The position numbers were made by a program, and so were the translations under genes. Shown here one piece after another: positions 19,179-25,889 of a stretch of DNA of 57,271 bases. The stretch is from Burkholderia sp. (GTDB lineage: Bacteria > Pseudomonadota > Gammaproteobacteria > Burkholderiales > Burkholderiaceae). A model generated the notes under the pieces. It made no database searches and was not told where the DNA came from. It saw only the letters and a list, made by a program, of their open reading frames with translations. The number at the start of each line of letters is the position of its first letter. Within the stretch, counting starts at the first letter, position 1. Location: contig JASLEG010000012.1 in NCBI GenBank assembly GCA_030151225.1, positions 1-57,271 of the forward strand, in the 5' to 3' direction.

Positions 19179-19191
19179 ACGCAGGAGTGAG

Positions 19192-19220
19192 ACTATAGCA
19201 AGGTTTTCCATGGATGGGAA
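19192..19220 (-). promoter_or_regulatory. Promoter of the tandem tRNA-Arg genes
   Basis: On the minus strand TTCCCA (19220-19215) and TATAGT (19197-19192) are spaced by 17 nt, placing the start about 6-8 nt before the first tRNA. The -35 is a poor match, the -10 a good one. Confidence 0.55.
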
Positions 19221-19305
19221 GGGTTTCGTCACAATTTCTTCGCGGGAGGCGTTCGTGTACTCTTGCGGAATCCCCATCGACAGCGCAGAGGTAGTCGAAC
19301 ACAGC

Positions 19306-19866
19306 ATGAACAAGGCGTTTGTGAAGGAGTCGGACGGCGATGACGACGATCTCGACCATGCCCTGCCCGCGATTCCGGCCGGTGCGAAGAACTACATCAC
19401 GCCGGCCGGCCACAAGCGGTTGCGCGACGAGTTGCTGCATCTGATCGACGAGGCGCGGCCCGAGGTCGTCAAGCTCGTGTCGTGGGCCGCCTCGAACGGC
19501 GATCGCTCAGAGAACGGCGACTACATCTACGGCAAGCGCCGGCTGCGCGAGATCGACCGGCGCATCCGCTTCCTGACCAAGCGGCTCGATCTGGCCGAGG
19601 TGGTGGATGCGAGCCGGCAGGAGAGCGCCGATCAGGTGTTCTTCGGCGCGACCGTGGACTACGCCACCGAGGATGGCGACGAGCACACGATCACGATCGT
19701 CGGCGTGGACGAGGTCGATCTCGATCGCGGCCACGTGAGCTGGGTGTCGCCGATCGCACGCGCGCTGCTGAAGTCGCGCATCGGCGAGACGGTCACGCTG
19801 ATGACGCCGGTCGGCCCGCAGCCGGTGGACGTGCTCGACGTGCGCTATCCGGCACCGGGCGCCTGA
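19306..19866 (+). CDS. greB: Transcription elongation factor GreB
   Basis: A 186-residue Gre factor that enters the RNA polymerase secondary channel and stimulates cleavage of backtracked RNA. The N-terminal coiled coil (about 30-100) carries the tip acidic pair region GDRSENGDYIYGKRRLREIDRRI, with the essential acidic residues in SENGDY; the C-terminal FKBP-like domain includes VDYATEDGDEHTITIVG and SWVSPIARALLKSRIGE. An acidic leader (KESDGDDDDLDHALP) precedes the core, making it longer than the usual 160 residues. ATG 19306 was preferred because the open frame from 19210 has no family resemblance there. GreB rather than GreA follows from the YGKRRLREIDRR spacing. Confidence 0.9.
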   Translation: MNKAFVKESDGDDDDLDHALPAIPAGAKNYITPAGHKRLRDELLHLIDEARPEVVKLVSWAASNGDRSENGDYIYGKRRLREIDRRIRFLTKRLDLAEVVDASRQESADQVFFGATVDYATEDGDEHTITIVGVDEVDLDRGHVSWVSPIARALLKSRIGETVTLMTPVGPQPVDVLDVRYPAPGA

Positions 19867-19884
19867 GCTGTCAGGCCGCGCCAA

Positions 19885-19912
19885 GAAAAAAGCGCCCGCG
19901 GGGCGCTTTTTT
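19885..19912. terminator. Bidirectional terminator between greB and porin
   Basis: AAAAAAGCGCCC and GGGCGCTTTTTT flank a GCG loop. The T tract on one strand and the A tract on the other serve greB and the convergent porin gene. Confidence 0.85.
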
Positions 19913-19932
19913 CGTTGGGCTCGCGCGCTGCG

Positions 19933-21084
19933 TCAGAAGCGATGACGCAGGCCTGCCGTGACGGCGATCTGCTTGTTGGTCGACGATGCGCCGCCCAGGC
20001 CGTTCACGTAGGCGCCGATGCCGAGGCCGTCGGTGCTCACGTGCTGGTATTCGCCCTGCAGGTACACGTCGGTGCGCTTGGACAGCGCGTACGAGGTCTG
20101 CAGGTTGAACTGGTTCCAGCCCGGATGACGGCCGTCGAGGAAGCCGGCCGTGTAGGTCCACGAACCTGCCACCGACAGTGCCGGTGTCAGCGCGTAGCGC
20201 GCGTTCACTTCGTAGTTGTTGAAGCGGGCGAAGGTGCCGTCGAGCGCCACGCCGGCCGAGGTGCCCGACGCACCGCCGCCGATGCCGAGCGCACGGTTCA
20301 CGCGCGTCTGCGTGAACACGAAGCCCGCCGTCGCCGGACCGAAGGTGTAGGTCAGGCCGCCGCCGAGCACGCGCTGACGCTTGCCGACGAAGGTGTTGTC
20401 ACCCGCCACTGCGCCGTTCGCGTTGGTCACCGCAGCCGCGGTCAGGCCGCTGATGTCGTTGTTCAGCTGCATGTAGCCGGCCGCGAGGTTGAAGCCCATG
20501 TAGCTGTACGACACGCCCGCGCTGTAGACGCGGTTGTTCGAGAACTGCGAGGTGTTCGAGAAGCCGTACAGGGCGCCGAACTTCAGGCCGTTCCAGTTCG
20601 CGCTCGAATACTTGACCGCATTGTTCACGCGGAACGAGTTGTTCAGGTTGTCGTTGTCGAACGGGTGGGCGAACTGGGTGCCACCGTATTGCGTGCCGGT
20701 CAGCGACAGCGGGCCGATGAAGTCGACGACGCTGTCGTACTGGCGGCCCAGCGTGACCGAGCCGAACTGGTTGTGCGCGAGGCCCACGAAGGCCTGGCGG
20801 CCGAATTCGCGACCGTTCTGCTTGAGCGTGCCGTTGTTGATGCCGAAACCGTTCTCGAGCACGAAGATCGCCTTCAGGCCACCGCCGAGATCCTCATTGC
20901 CGCGCAGCCCCCACCGGCTGCCGTTCACCGAGCCGCTGGTTTCCGACCACGAGGAGTGTCCCCCCTGATTGTTTGTGTACGTGATGCCGGCATCGATCAG
21001 GCCGTACAGCGTCACGCTGCTTTGCGCGTGTGCCGCCGATGCGCAAACGCCGGACAGCGCCGCCACGATTAGCGTCTTTTTCAT
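19933..21084 (-). CDS. Gram-negative trimeric porin (OmpC/Omp38-like)
   Basis: A 383-residue outer-membrane beta-barrel porin. The signal peptide is residues 1-20 (MKKTLIVAALSGVCASAAHA, cleavage before QSSVTLYG). The mature N-terminus SSVTLYGLIDAGITY is the typical first strand of Burkholderiales porins, and the last residue is the phenylalanine (GLRHRF) recognised by the BAM machinery. GSRWGLRGNEDLGGGLKAIF and PEFGRQAF-like EFGRQAFVGL are conserved turns. The start at 21084 has GGAG 7 nt upstream; the much longer open frame upstream is not used. It would allow diffusion of small solutes. Upstream lies a long leader and, beyond it, a candidate small RNA. Confidence 0.95.
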   Translation of the reverse strand: MKKTLIVAALSGVCASAAHAQSSVTLYGLIDAGITYTNNQGGHSSWSETSGSVNGSRWGLRGNEDLGGGLKAIFVLENGFGINNGTLKQNGREFGRQAFVGLAHNQFGSVTLGRQYDSVVDFIGPLSLTGTQYGGTQFAHPFDNDNLNNSFRVNNAVKYSSANWNGLKFGALYGFSNTSQFSNNRVYSAGVSYSYMGFNLAAGYMQLNNDISGLTAAAVTNANGAVAGDNTFVGKRQRVLGGGLTYTFGPATAGFVFTQTRVNRALGIGGGASGTSAGVALDGTFARFNNYEVNARYALTPALSVAGSWTYTAGFLDGRHPGWNQFNLQTSYALSKRTDVYLQGEYQHVSTDGLGIGAYVNGLGGASSTNKQIAVTAGLRHRF

Positions 21085-21499
21085 TGCTCCGTCTCCGTCT
21101 GATTGGGGAAGTCTGGCTCCCCACTTTCTCCGAGATAGTGATCCGCACCGGAAGCGGCGGTGTGGCATGAGAGGGCTGGCGCCACGCGGCGCCGCAAATC
21201 TCCAGACCCGGAGCGCAGTGTCGAGCGTGCGGCCGTCCTGCGTCGATTCCACTTTAAGCAATAATGAATTTAGAAATGTGGAATGATCTGACGTGAACCG
21301 GGAAGCCTTGCCTGGCGTGGCTTTCGGGTGATGCGAGGAAAGTGGTGAGGAATGCGCGAAAGTTATCGCGTTGCGCGACGGACACAGAAGTTCGGGGATG
21401 AGCGGGCCGATCGGTGCCTCGGCGATTGTTGAGGCTTCGACAATAGAGGTTTGTGAAGACCGCCGATAATGGAGCTCGATGCTCTGGCTATACTGGCAT

Positions 21500-21584
21500 C
21501 TCTGCTTTCCGAAGCAGACTTTTTCGTTGACGGAAAAGATCTCCAAACCTTTGTCAGCGCGACTCTCCGGTCGCGCTTTTTTTT
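21500..21584 (+). ncRNA. Candidate small RNA with two hairpins and intrinsic terminator
   Basis: A TATACT box at 21489-21494 would start transcription near 21500. The predicted RNA of about 85 nt has a first hairpin TCTGCTT/AAGCAGA (21501-21518, loop TCCG), a single-stranded linker, and a terminator hairpin AGCGCGAC/GTCGCGCT (21556-21577) followed by T8. There is no protein gene on this strand upstream for about 1.5 kb, so the terminator is otherwise orphan. No good -35 was found and no known RNA family was recognised, so this remains a proposal. Confidence 0.4.
21556..21584 (+). terminator. Strong plus-strand intrinsic terminator
   Basis: An 8-bp perfect GC-rich stem (AGCGCGAC/GTCGCGCT, loop TCTCCG) is followed by eight consecutive T residues (21577-21584). 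It does not follow an annotated plus-strand gene. Confidence 0.8.
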
Positions 21585-21675
21585 GCCCGCGTTTTTCGTG
21601 CGTCGCGGCGGGCATTCGAGAGATGGCGAGAGATGGCCGCCCGAGCGTGACCTCGGGCAGCCGGGCGCGGATTCC

Positions 21676-21939
21676 TCAGCCCTGGCGGCGGCCGCGTGCG
21701 GTCGGCGTCGTATCGGGCAGGTCGTGCAGCGACATCGTGGTGTGCTGCGCCCAGTCTTCCATCACGTAATGACGCGCATCGAGCGGCGAGGCCAGCAGGT
21801 TCTGCCAGTGGTCGCCGTGCCAGCTCGATTCGAACTCGGCATCGAGCGCGCATGCCGACGGCGTGGTCGGCGCGATGGTCTTGTGGCGACGCAGCATGCC
21901 GAAGCGATGTGCGAAGCGTTTCATTCCGTCGAGCAGCAT
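21676..21939 (-). CDS. Small protein of unknown function
   Basis: An 87-residue hydrophilic protein, not recognised. It begins MLLDGMKRFAHRFGMLRRHK, has a Trp/His-rich middle (ESSWHGDHWQNLLAS) and an Arg-rich end. There is no signal peptide or membrane segment. Evidence for coding is a good ribosome binding site (AGGGGG ending 5 nt before the ATG) and ordinary composition. It sits alone between the candidate RNA and the AT-rich region before the cold-shock gene. Start could also be the second Met at 21924. Confidence is moderate because no family supports it. Confidence 0.5.
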   Translation of the reverse strand: MLLDGMKRFAHRFGMLRRHKTIAPTTPSACALDAEFESSWHGDHWQNLLASPLDARHYVMEDWAQHTTMSLHDLPDTTPTARGRRQG

Positions 21940-22343
21940 CTTGACCCCCTGTACTTCTTTATCCGCTTCGAGCTTCGCAAATCGTCATGTCGGTCGCAAC
22001 CGGGACAAATACCGAGATATCGATACTTTTTACTTGTCCGGTATTTTTTTCATTATTTGTTAAAGTTGCGCCGTGTCCCTAGTAATAATGACAGGTGGGA
22101 TGAGGCTAAATGGCGCGCATTTCCGCAGAAATCTTGTTTGTACCGGGAGGTACATCAAATCGAATAAGAAGATGTGAAGAATTTTCTTGACGAGCCCTGA
22201 GCGTCCAATTTATAAAAGCACCACGAAGTCTGCGGTGCTTACTGCTCAACGTCCAGTAGATTCGGCGGGGCCGGGGCTTTCGGTGACGGCACCACTCAGG
22301 GTTGCTCGTTTTATTCAATTTGTTTGTTGGGGAATCAAAAATT
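21940..22343. other. AT-rich region and long leader before the cold-shock gene
   Basis: This 404-nt gap is unusually AT-rich for the window in 21960-22190 (runs such as TTTTTACTTG and ATTTTTTTCATTATTTG). Its right end carries a strong sigma-70 promoter at 22187-22216. The 120-nt transcribed leader from about 22222 to 22343 is typical of cspA messages, whose 5' untranslated regions act as thermosensors. No protein gene was seen in it. Confidence 0.65.
22187..22216 (+). promoter_or_regulatory. Sigma-70 promoter of the cold-shock gene
   Basis: TTGACG (22187-22192) and TTATAA/TATAAA (22210-22216) are separated by 17-18 nt. The start would be near 22222, giving a leader of about 120 nt before the cold-shock protein. 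Confidence 0.8.
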
Positions 22344-22547
22344 ATGGATACCGGTATCGTGAAATGGTTCAACGACGCTAAAGGCTTCGGCTTTATCACG
22401 TCGGACAACGGTGGCGAAGACCTCTTCGCTCATTTCTCGGAAATCCGTATGGACGGCTTCAAGACGCTGAAGGAAAACCAGCGTGTTCAATTCGAGGTGA
22501 AGACGGGCCCGAAGGGCAAGCAAGCCGCGAATATTCAGTCGGTTTAA
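22344..22547 (+). CDS. Cold-shock protein CspA family
   Basis: A 67-residue single-stranded nucleic-acid-binding OB-fold protein, an RNA chaperone. RNP1 KGFGFI (13-18) and RNP2 DLFAHF (26-31) are both present. The start MDTGIVKWFNDAK at ATG 22344 is the family start, preceded by TTGGGGAA as the ribosome binding site. The long AT-rich leader and the strong promoter match temperature-regulated csp genes, although many homologues are growth-phase controlled instead. Its codons are strongly biased to those of highly expressed genes (AAG, AAC, TTC). Confidence 0.96.
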   Translation: MDTGIVKWFNDAKGFGFITSDNGGEDLFAHFSEIRMDGFKTLKENQRVQFEVKTGPKGKQAANIQSV

Positions 22548-22568
22548 TTCGGGTTAACCCGTGAATCG

Positions 22569-22597
22569 AAGCCCCCGCTTTGGCGGGGGCTTTGTTT
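22569..22597 (+). terminator. Rho-independent terminator of the cold-shock gene
   Basis: AAGCCCCCGC pairs with GCGGGGGCTT around a 3-4 nt loop and is followed by TGTTTTT, 22 nt after the stop codon. Confidence 0.88.
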
Positions 22598-22664
22598 TTG
22601 GCGAGTAGAATCGACACCGTGCGCGTGACGCGCGCCTCATCAACCGGTATCGCTTTCCGCTTAC

Positions 22665-23795
22665 ATGTCCGAACTGCCTTCCTTCCTGCCGCCCTTCGAC
22701 ACGCCGCTCGCGTTCGTCGACCTCGAAACGACCGGCGGCTCCGCAGCCGAGCACCGCATCACCGAGATCGGGGTGGTGGAGGTCGGGCCCGACGGCGTCT
22801 CCACCTGGACCTCGCTGATCGATCCCCGCCAGTCGATCCCGGCCTTCATCCAGCAGCTGACCGGCATCACCAACGAGATGGTGCGCGGCGCGCCCACCTT
22901 CGCGGCGGTCGCGCAGGAATTGCATGCGCGTCTCGATGGCAAGCTGTTCATCGCGCACAACGCCAGTTTCGATCGCGGCTTCCTGCGCGCGGAATTCGAG
23001 CGTGCCGGCCTGGCGTTCAATCCCGACGTGCTGTGCACGGTGCGCCTGTCGCGCGCGCTGTTTCCGCGCGAATCGCGCCACGGGCTCGATGCGCTGATCG
23101 CGCGGCATGCGCTCGTGCCGAATGCACGCCACCGCGCGCTGGCCGATGCGGATCTGGTGTGGCAGTTCTGGCAGCGCCTGCATGCCGCCGTGCCGGCCGA
23201 GCGGCTGGCCGAGCAGGTCGCGCTGACGACGCGCCGCTATCGGCTTGCCGGCGATCTGACCGAGGACGATCTCGAGCGCGCGCCGGCCGGCTTCGGTGCC
23301 TATGCCCTGTTCGGCGAGGGGGACGCGCCGCTGTTCGTCGGGCGCAGCGTGCGCGTGCGCAACCGGCTGCGCGCCCTGCTGGCCGGCGACAAGCGCTCGG
23401 CCAAGGAGCGCCGGCTGGCCGAACAGGTGCGGCGCATCGAGTGGCGCGAAACAGGTGGGGAACTCGGCGCGATGCTGGCCGAGGCGGCGTGGCTCGCCGA
23501 GCTGAAGCCCGCGCTGAATCGAAAGGCTGCGCGGCGCCCCGCGACGGGCACCAGCGAGCCGTGGCCGTTCGACGGGCCGGTGGCAGTGGTCGAGCCCGGC
23601 ACGGCGGCGCCGTATCTCGTGGTCGACCGCTGGCGGTATCTTGGCGCGGCGGCCGATCTGGCCAAGGCAGGGGCGCTGGCCGCCGCGTCGGCCGATGCTG
23701 GTTTCGACGCCGTGATCTGCCGCATCCTGCAGACCCATCTCGCGCGCGGCGTGCGTACGGTCGAGCTCGAACCGGTCGATATCGTGGCCGGCTGA
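22665..23795 (+). CDS. DEDDh 3'-5' exonuclease fused to a GIY-YIG-type nuclease domain
   Basis: A 376-residue two-domain nuclease. The N-terminal half is a DnaQ-like exonuclease with ExoI FVDLETTGG (D19, E21), ExoII AHNASFD and ExoIII HRALADAD. The C-terminal half (about 205-300) resembles the UvrC/Cho GIY-YIG fold, but its signature is altered to GAYALFGEGDAPLFVG (GAY instead of GIY, FVG instead of YIG); the arginine in VRVRNRLRAL and the glutamate and asparagine in AEAAWLAELKPALNRK are kept. Such fusions are found in beta-proteobacteria and actinobacteria and are thought to act in DNA repair; the precise role is not known. The last about 70 residues are unassigned. It is monocistronic. Confidence 0.88.
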   Translation: MSELPSFLPPFDTPLAFVDLETTGGSAAEHRITEIGVVEVGPDGVSTWTSLIDPRQSIPAFIQQLTGITNEMVRGAPTFAAVAQELHARLDGKLFIAHNASFDRGFLRAEFERAGLAFNPDVLCTVRLSRALFPRESRHGLDALIARHALVPNARHRALADADLVWQFWQRLHAAVPAERLAEQVALTTRRYRLAGDLTEDDLERAPAGFGAYALFGEGDAPLFVGRSVRVRNRLRALLAGDKRSAKERRLAEQVRRIEWRETGGELGAMLAEAAWLAELKPALNRKAARRPATGTSEPWPFDGPVAVVEPGTAAPYLVVDRWRYLGAAADLAKAGALAAASADAGFDAVICRILQTHLARGVRTVELEPVDIVAG

Positions 23796-23811
23796 TTCCG
23801 ATTCCGCCGCT

Positions 23812-24405
23812 TCAGCCCACCGCGCTGGCTCCGCCGCCCGCACAGACGTGTGACAGGGCCGCGTCGAGCGCTGGCGTCTGGCGCGAATCGTAGCGTGTCA
23901 GCGTCTTCCAGTTCGCCACGCTGCGGGCCACCCGGGCCTGGCAGTCGGGCGCGTCGCGTAGCGGCGCGACGCGCCCGAGCGCTGCGATCATCGATTGCGT
24001 GAGCTTGTCGAACTGCGGGCGCGTGGTGGTGGCGAGGTCGGGCGGCGTGCCTTCGGGCGGCCGCGTCGCGCGCCAGTTCGCGAACAGCGTGTTCTGCATG
24101 ATCTTGCTCGCCTCGATCTGGTCGGCGAAGAACGCGTGCGCGTAGTCGCGATCGATGCCGTTCGCCACCGCGCGCCGCTCGACGTCGGCGAGCAGCTGGG
24201 CTTCGCGAGGCTTGTCCTCGATCGGCTTGTGATTGAGCCATTTCCACTGGGCGACCGGCTCGGCCAGCGCGATGCGCTGCGAGGCGAGCGCGACCAGGTT
24301 GGTCAGCGGCGTGTCGTCGCCATCGGCGGAGGCGGCGAGCGGGGCGGTGCAGAGCAGGAGGGCCAGTGCCGCGGAAGCGATGGCCGTGCGGATCGGGAAG
24401 GTCAT
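23812..24405 (-). CDS. Exported chorismate mutase (AroQ gamma class)
   Basis: A 197-residue periplasmic or secreted chorismate mutase converting chorismate to prephenate. Residues 1-26 form a signal peptide (MTFPIRTAIASAALALLLC, cleavage near ASA-DG). The helical core follows: LVALASQRIALAEPVAQWKW with the active-site Arg and Lys, then DYAHAFFADQIEASKIMQ, and a C-terminal region with two cysteines (DCQ, HVC) that form the disulfide typical of the gamma class. ATG 24405 was used because the longer frame lacks a signal peptide. Exported enzymes of this type occur in plant- and animal-associated bacteria; the benefit is uncertain. Single gene. Confidence 0.88.
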   Translation of the reverse strand: MTFPIRTAIASAALALLLCTAPLAASADGDDTPLTNLVALASQRIALAEPVAQWKWLNHKPIEDKPREAQLLADVERRAVANGIDRDYAHAFFADQIEASKIMQNTLFANWRATRPPEGTPPDLATTTRPQFDKLTQSMIAALGRVAPLRDAPDCQARVARSVANWKTLTRYDSRQTPALDAALSHVCAGGGASAVG

Positions 24406-24658
24406 GAGTTCGACGAGCGCCGGCGGTGGGCCGGACGAAGCGGAAAACCCGAGGATAAACGAATGTCGCGCGCGGGCGCGGCAGGCCCTCGCCGGCATGG
24501 CATGGCAGGGTGAGCGGAGCGGGAAAGCGGGAAAGCGAGCCCGAACGAGAACGGCGGCCCAGCGAGAAATCGACCGGAAACGGTCGAGCAACGGGCTGCG
24601 GCACGCGCCGAGCCGGTTGAAAACGGGGCGCGGTCGCGGACGACGCAGCGCCCGGCGA

Positions 24659-24805
24659 TTACTTCATCGAGCCCGTCTTGCGTTGCTCGTCGAAGAAGGC
24701 GCGTACGTGATCGGGCAATTCCGCGAGAAACTCGACGGCCACTGGCTCCGGGTCCGGGCTCATCACTTTCTCGGGAGGTGGCATGCGAAGCGGTTTCTCG
24801 TCCAT
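24659..24805 (-). CDS. 48-residue protein of unknown function
   Basis: A small gene with a strong ribosome binding site (AAGGAG, 8 nt before the ATG at 24805). The peptide starts MDEKPLRMPPPEKVMSPDPE, continues PVAVEFLAELPDHVRAFFDE and ends QRKTGSMK. It is hydrophilic, Pro/Glu-rich in the first half, with one amphipathic helix in the second, and no signal peptide. Composition and start signal argue for coding; no family was recognised. It lies alone in a 800-nt space between the chorismate mutase and GlsB-like genes. Confidence 0.65.
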   Translation of the reverse strand: MDEKPLRMPPPEKVMSPDPEPVAVEFLAELPDHVRAFFDEQRKTGSMK

Positions 24806-25211
24806 GATCAATCTCCTTGCGGTGGATTGATTATCGATCGCTTACCTCGAAGATTTCCAGTGGGGAATCGTTTCATTTTGTCGGTGTTGTTTAAACCGCA
24901 CAGCTGCTGCAATGATGGCGTCGCGCGAGTGTGCGGCACGCCACCCTGATCGATGCGCACGCAACCATCGGCTTCGCTGCGACAAGGGTTGCGAACGCGT
25001 CGAGAGCCTGCGTGATCCCTGAACGATGCGGGATGTTGCAGATTCGCCGGGGCGCGGCACGCGTGCGAGCGTGCGTCGAGCGAGGCGGCGATGCGAGGAA
25101 AACGGGGAAGGAATCGGACGACGGCGGAGGGGCGAGGCGGGGGTGAGGTGGGGGTGACGAGGGCCCGGCGACCTCGCGATTGCGAAGCCGCCGGACCGAA
25201 AGGGCGGGTCG
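24806..25211. other. Intergenic region between the 48-residue gene and the GlsB-like gene
   Basis: A 406-nt gap between two minus-strand genes. Its left 100 nt are comparatively AT-rich (TTGATTATCGATCGCTTACC, TCATTTTGTCGG) and probably hold the promoter for the 48-residue gene. The remainder is GC-rich and the frames through it look like shadows. No terminator with a T tract was found after the GlsB-like gene. Confidence 0.5.
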
Positions 25212-25463
25212 CTAGACGCGCCTGATCAGCCGGATGATGAACAGCAGGATCACCGCGCCGATCACGGCCACGATGATCGAGGCGAAGAAGCCGGTGCCGA
25301 CGAAGATGCCGAGCCGGCCGGCGAGCCAGCCGCCGATGATCGCCCCCAGGATGCCGACCACGATGTCGACGATCAGCCCGAAGCCGCTGCCCTTCACGAG
25401 CAGGCCGGCGAGCCAGCCGGCGATCGCGCCGATGATCAGCCACATAATCAAGCCATGAGCCAT
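25212..25463 (-). CDS. GlsB/YeaQ/YmgE-family membrane protein
   Basis: An 83-residue inner-membrane protein with three hydrophobic segments (MAHGLIMWLIIGAIAGWLAG, FGLIVDIVVGILGAIIGGWL, ASIIVAVIGAVILLFIIRLI) and glycine-rich turns (GAIIGGWLAGRLG), the pattern of the transglycosylase-associated/GlsB family. These are often stress-induced and of unclear biochemical role. A good ribosome binding site (TGGAGAACCAAC before ATG 25463) fixes the start; the longer frame upstream is not membrane-like. Single gene. Confidence 0.9.
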   Translation of the reverse strand: MAHGLIMWLIIGAIAGWLAGLLVKGSGFGLIVDIVVGILGAIIGGWLAGRLGIFVGTGFFASIIVAVIGAVILLFIIRLIRRV

Positions 25464-25675
25464 GTTGGTTCTCCAGAGCGTTGTTGAACGGTCGAAACGA
25501 ACCGGGCGCGGGCCTGTCGCCGGCCCTCGGCCCGGTGCCCACGCAATGTACTGCAATGGACGGGTCGGAACCGTTAAGTAATGTTAGTGAGCGCCGTCAG
25601 GCGTTACCAAAGATTCGGGCAGGCGTGGAAGGCGCGGGTGGGCGGCAGGAATGCGGCAAAACGGCGGCGGAAAGC

Positions 25676-25705
25676 AAAAAGCCCGATCGCGAGGATCGGG
25701 CTTTT
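25676..25705 (-). terminator. Rho-independent terminator of tRNA-Thr
   Basis: AAAAAGCCCGATC and GATCGGGCTTTT form a perfect stem around GCGAG. On the minus strand the stem runs into TTTTTGC, 14 nt past the tRNA 3' end. Confidence 0.88.
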
Positions 25706-25718
25706 CACTTGATTCTGA

Positions 25719-25794
25719 TGGTGCCGGAGATAGGAGTCGAACCTACGACCTTCGCATTACGAATGCGCTGCTCTACCAACTGAGCTACACCGGC
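25719..25794 (-). tRNA. tRNA-Thr(CGT)
   Basis: A 76-nt tRNA with encoded CCA. The acceptor stem pairs GCCGGTG with the 3' strand ATCTCCGGC-type end, the D-arm is AGCTCAGTTGGTAGAGC, the anticodon loop TTCGTAA gives CGT (reads ACG), and the T-arm is GTAGGTTCGACTCCTAT. Sequence closely matches known proteobacterial tRNA-Thr(CGU). Confidence 0.96.
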
Positions 25795-25808
25795 AACAAA
25801 GAGATGAA

Positions 25809-25838
25809 ATTATAGGGTGATTTCTGCGGGGCTGGCAA
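25809..25838 (-). promoter_or_regulatory. Sigma-70 promoter of tRNA-Thr
   Basis: On the minus strand TTGCCA (25838-25833) and TATAAT (25814-25809) are spaced by 18 nt, starting transcription about 8 nt before the mature tRNA. Confidence 0.75.
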
Positions 25839-25889
25839 GAGGTTGAGCGAAGAAATTTTCAAATTTCTGCATTGCCTCCCCCGCGATGC

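Larger units (their letters stand above)
21085..21675. other. Intergenic region upstream of the porin with orphan hairpins
   Basis: A 591-nt gap. The part next to the porin (21085-21300) should hold its promoter and leader, but no convincing -35/-10 pair was identified. Farther away, 21489-21584 holds a TATACT box, a hairpin and a strong plus-strand terminator without any gene before them, annotated separately as a possible small RNA. No other coding signal was seen. Confidence 0.6.
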
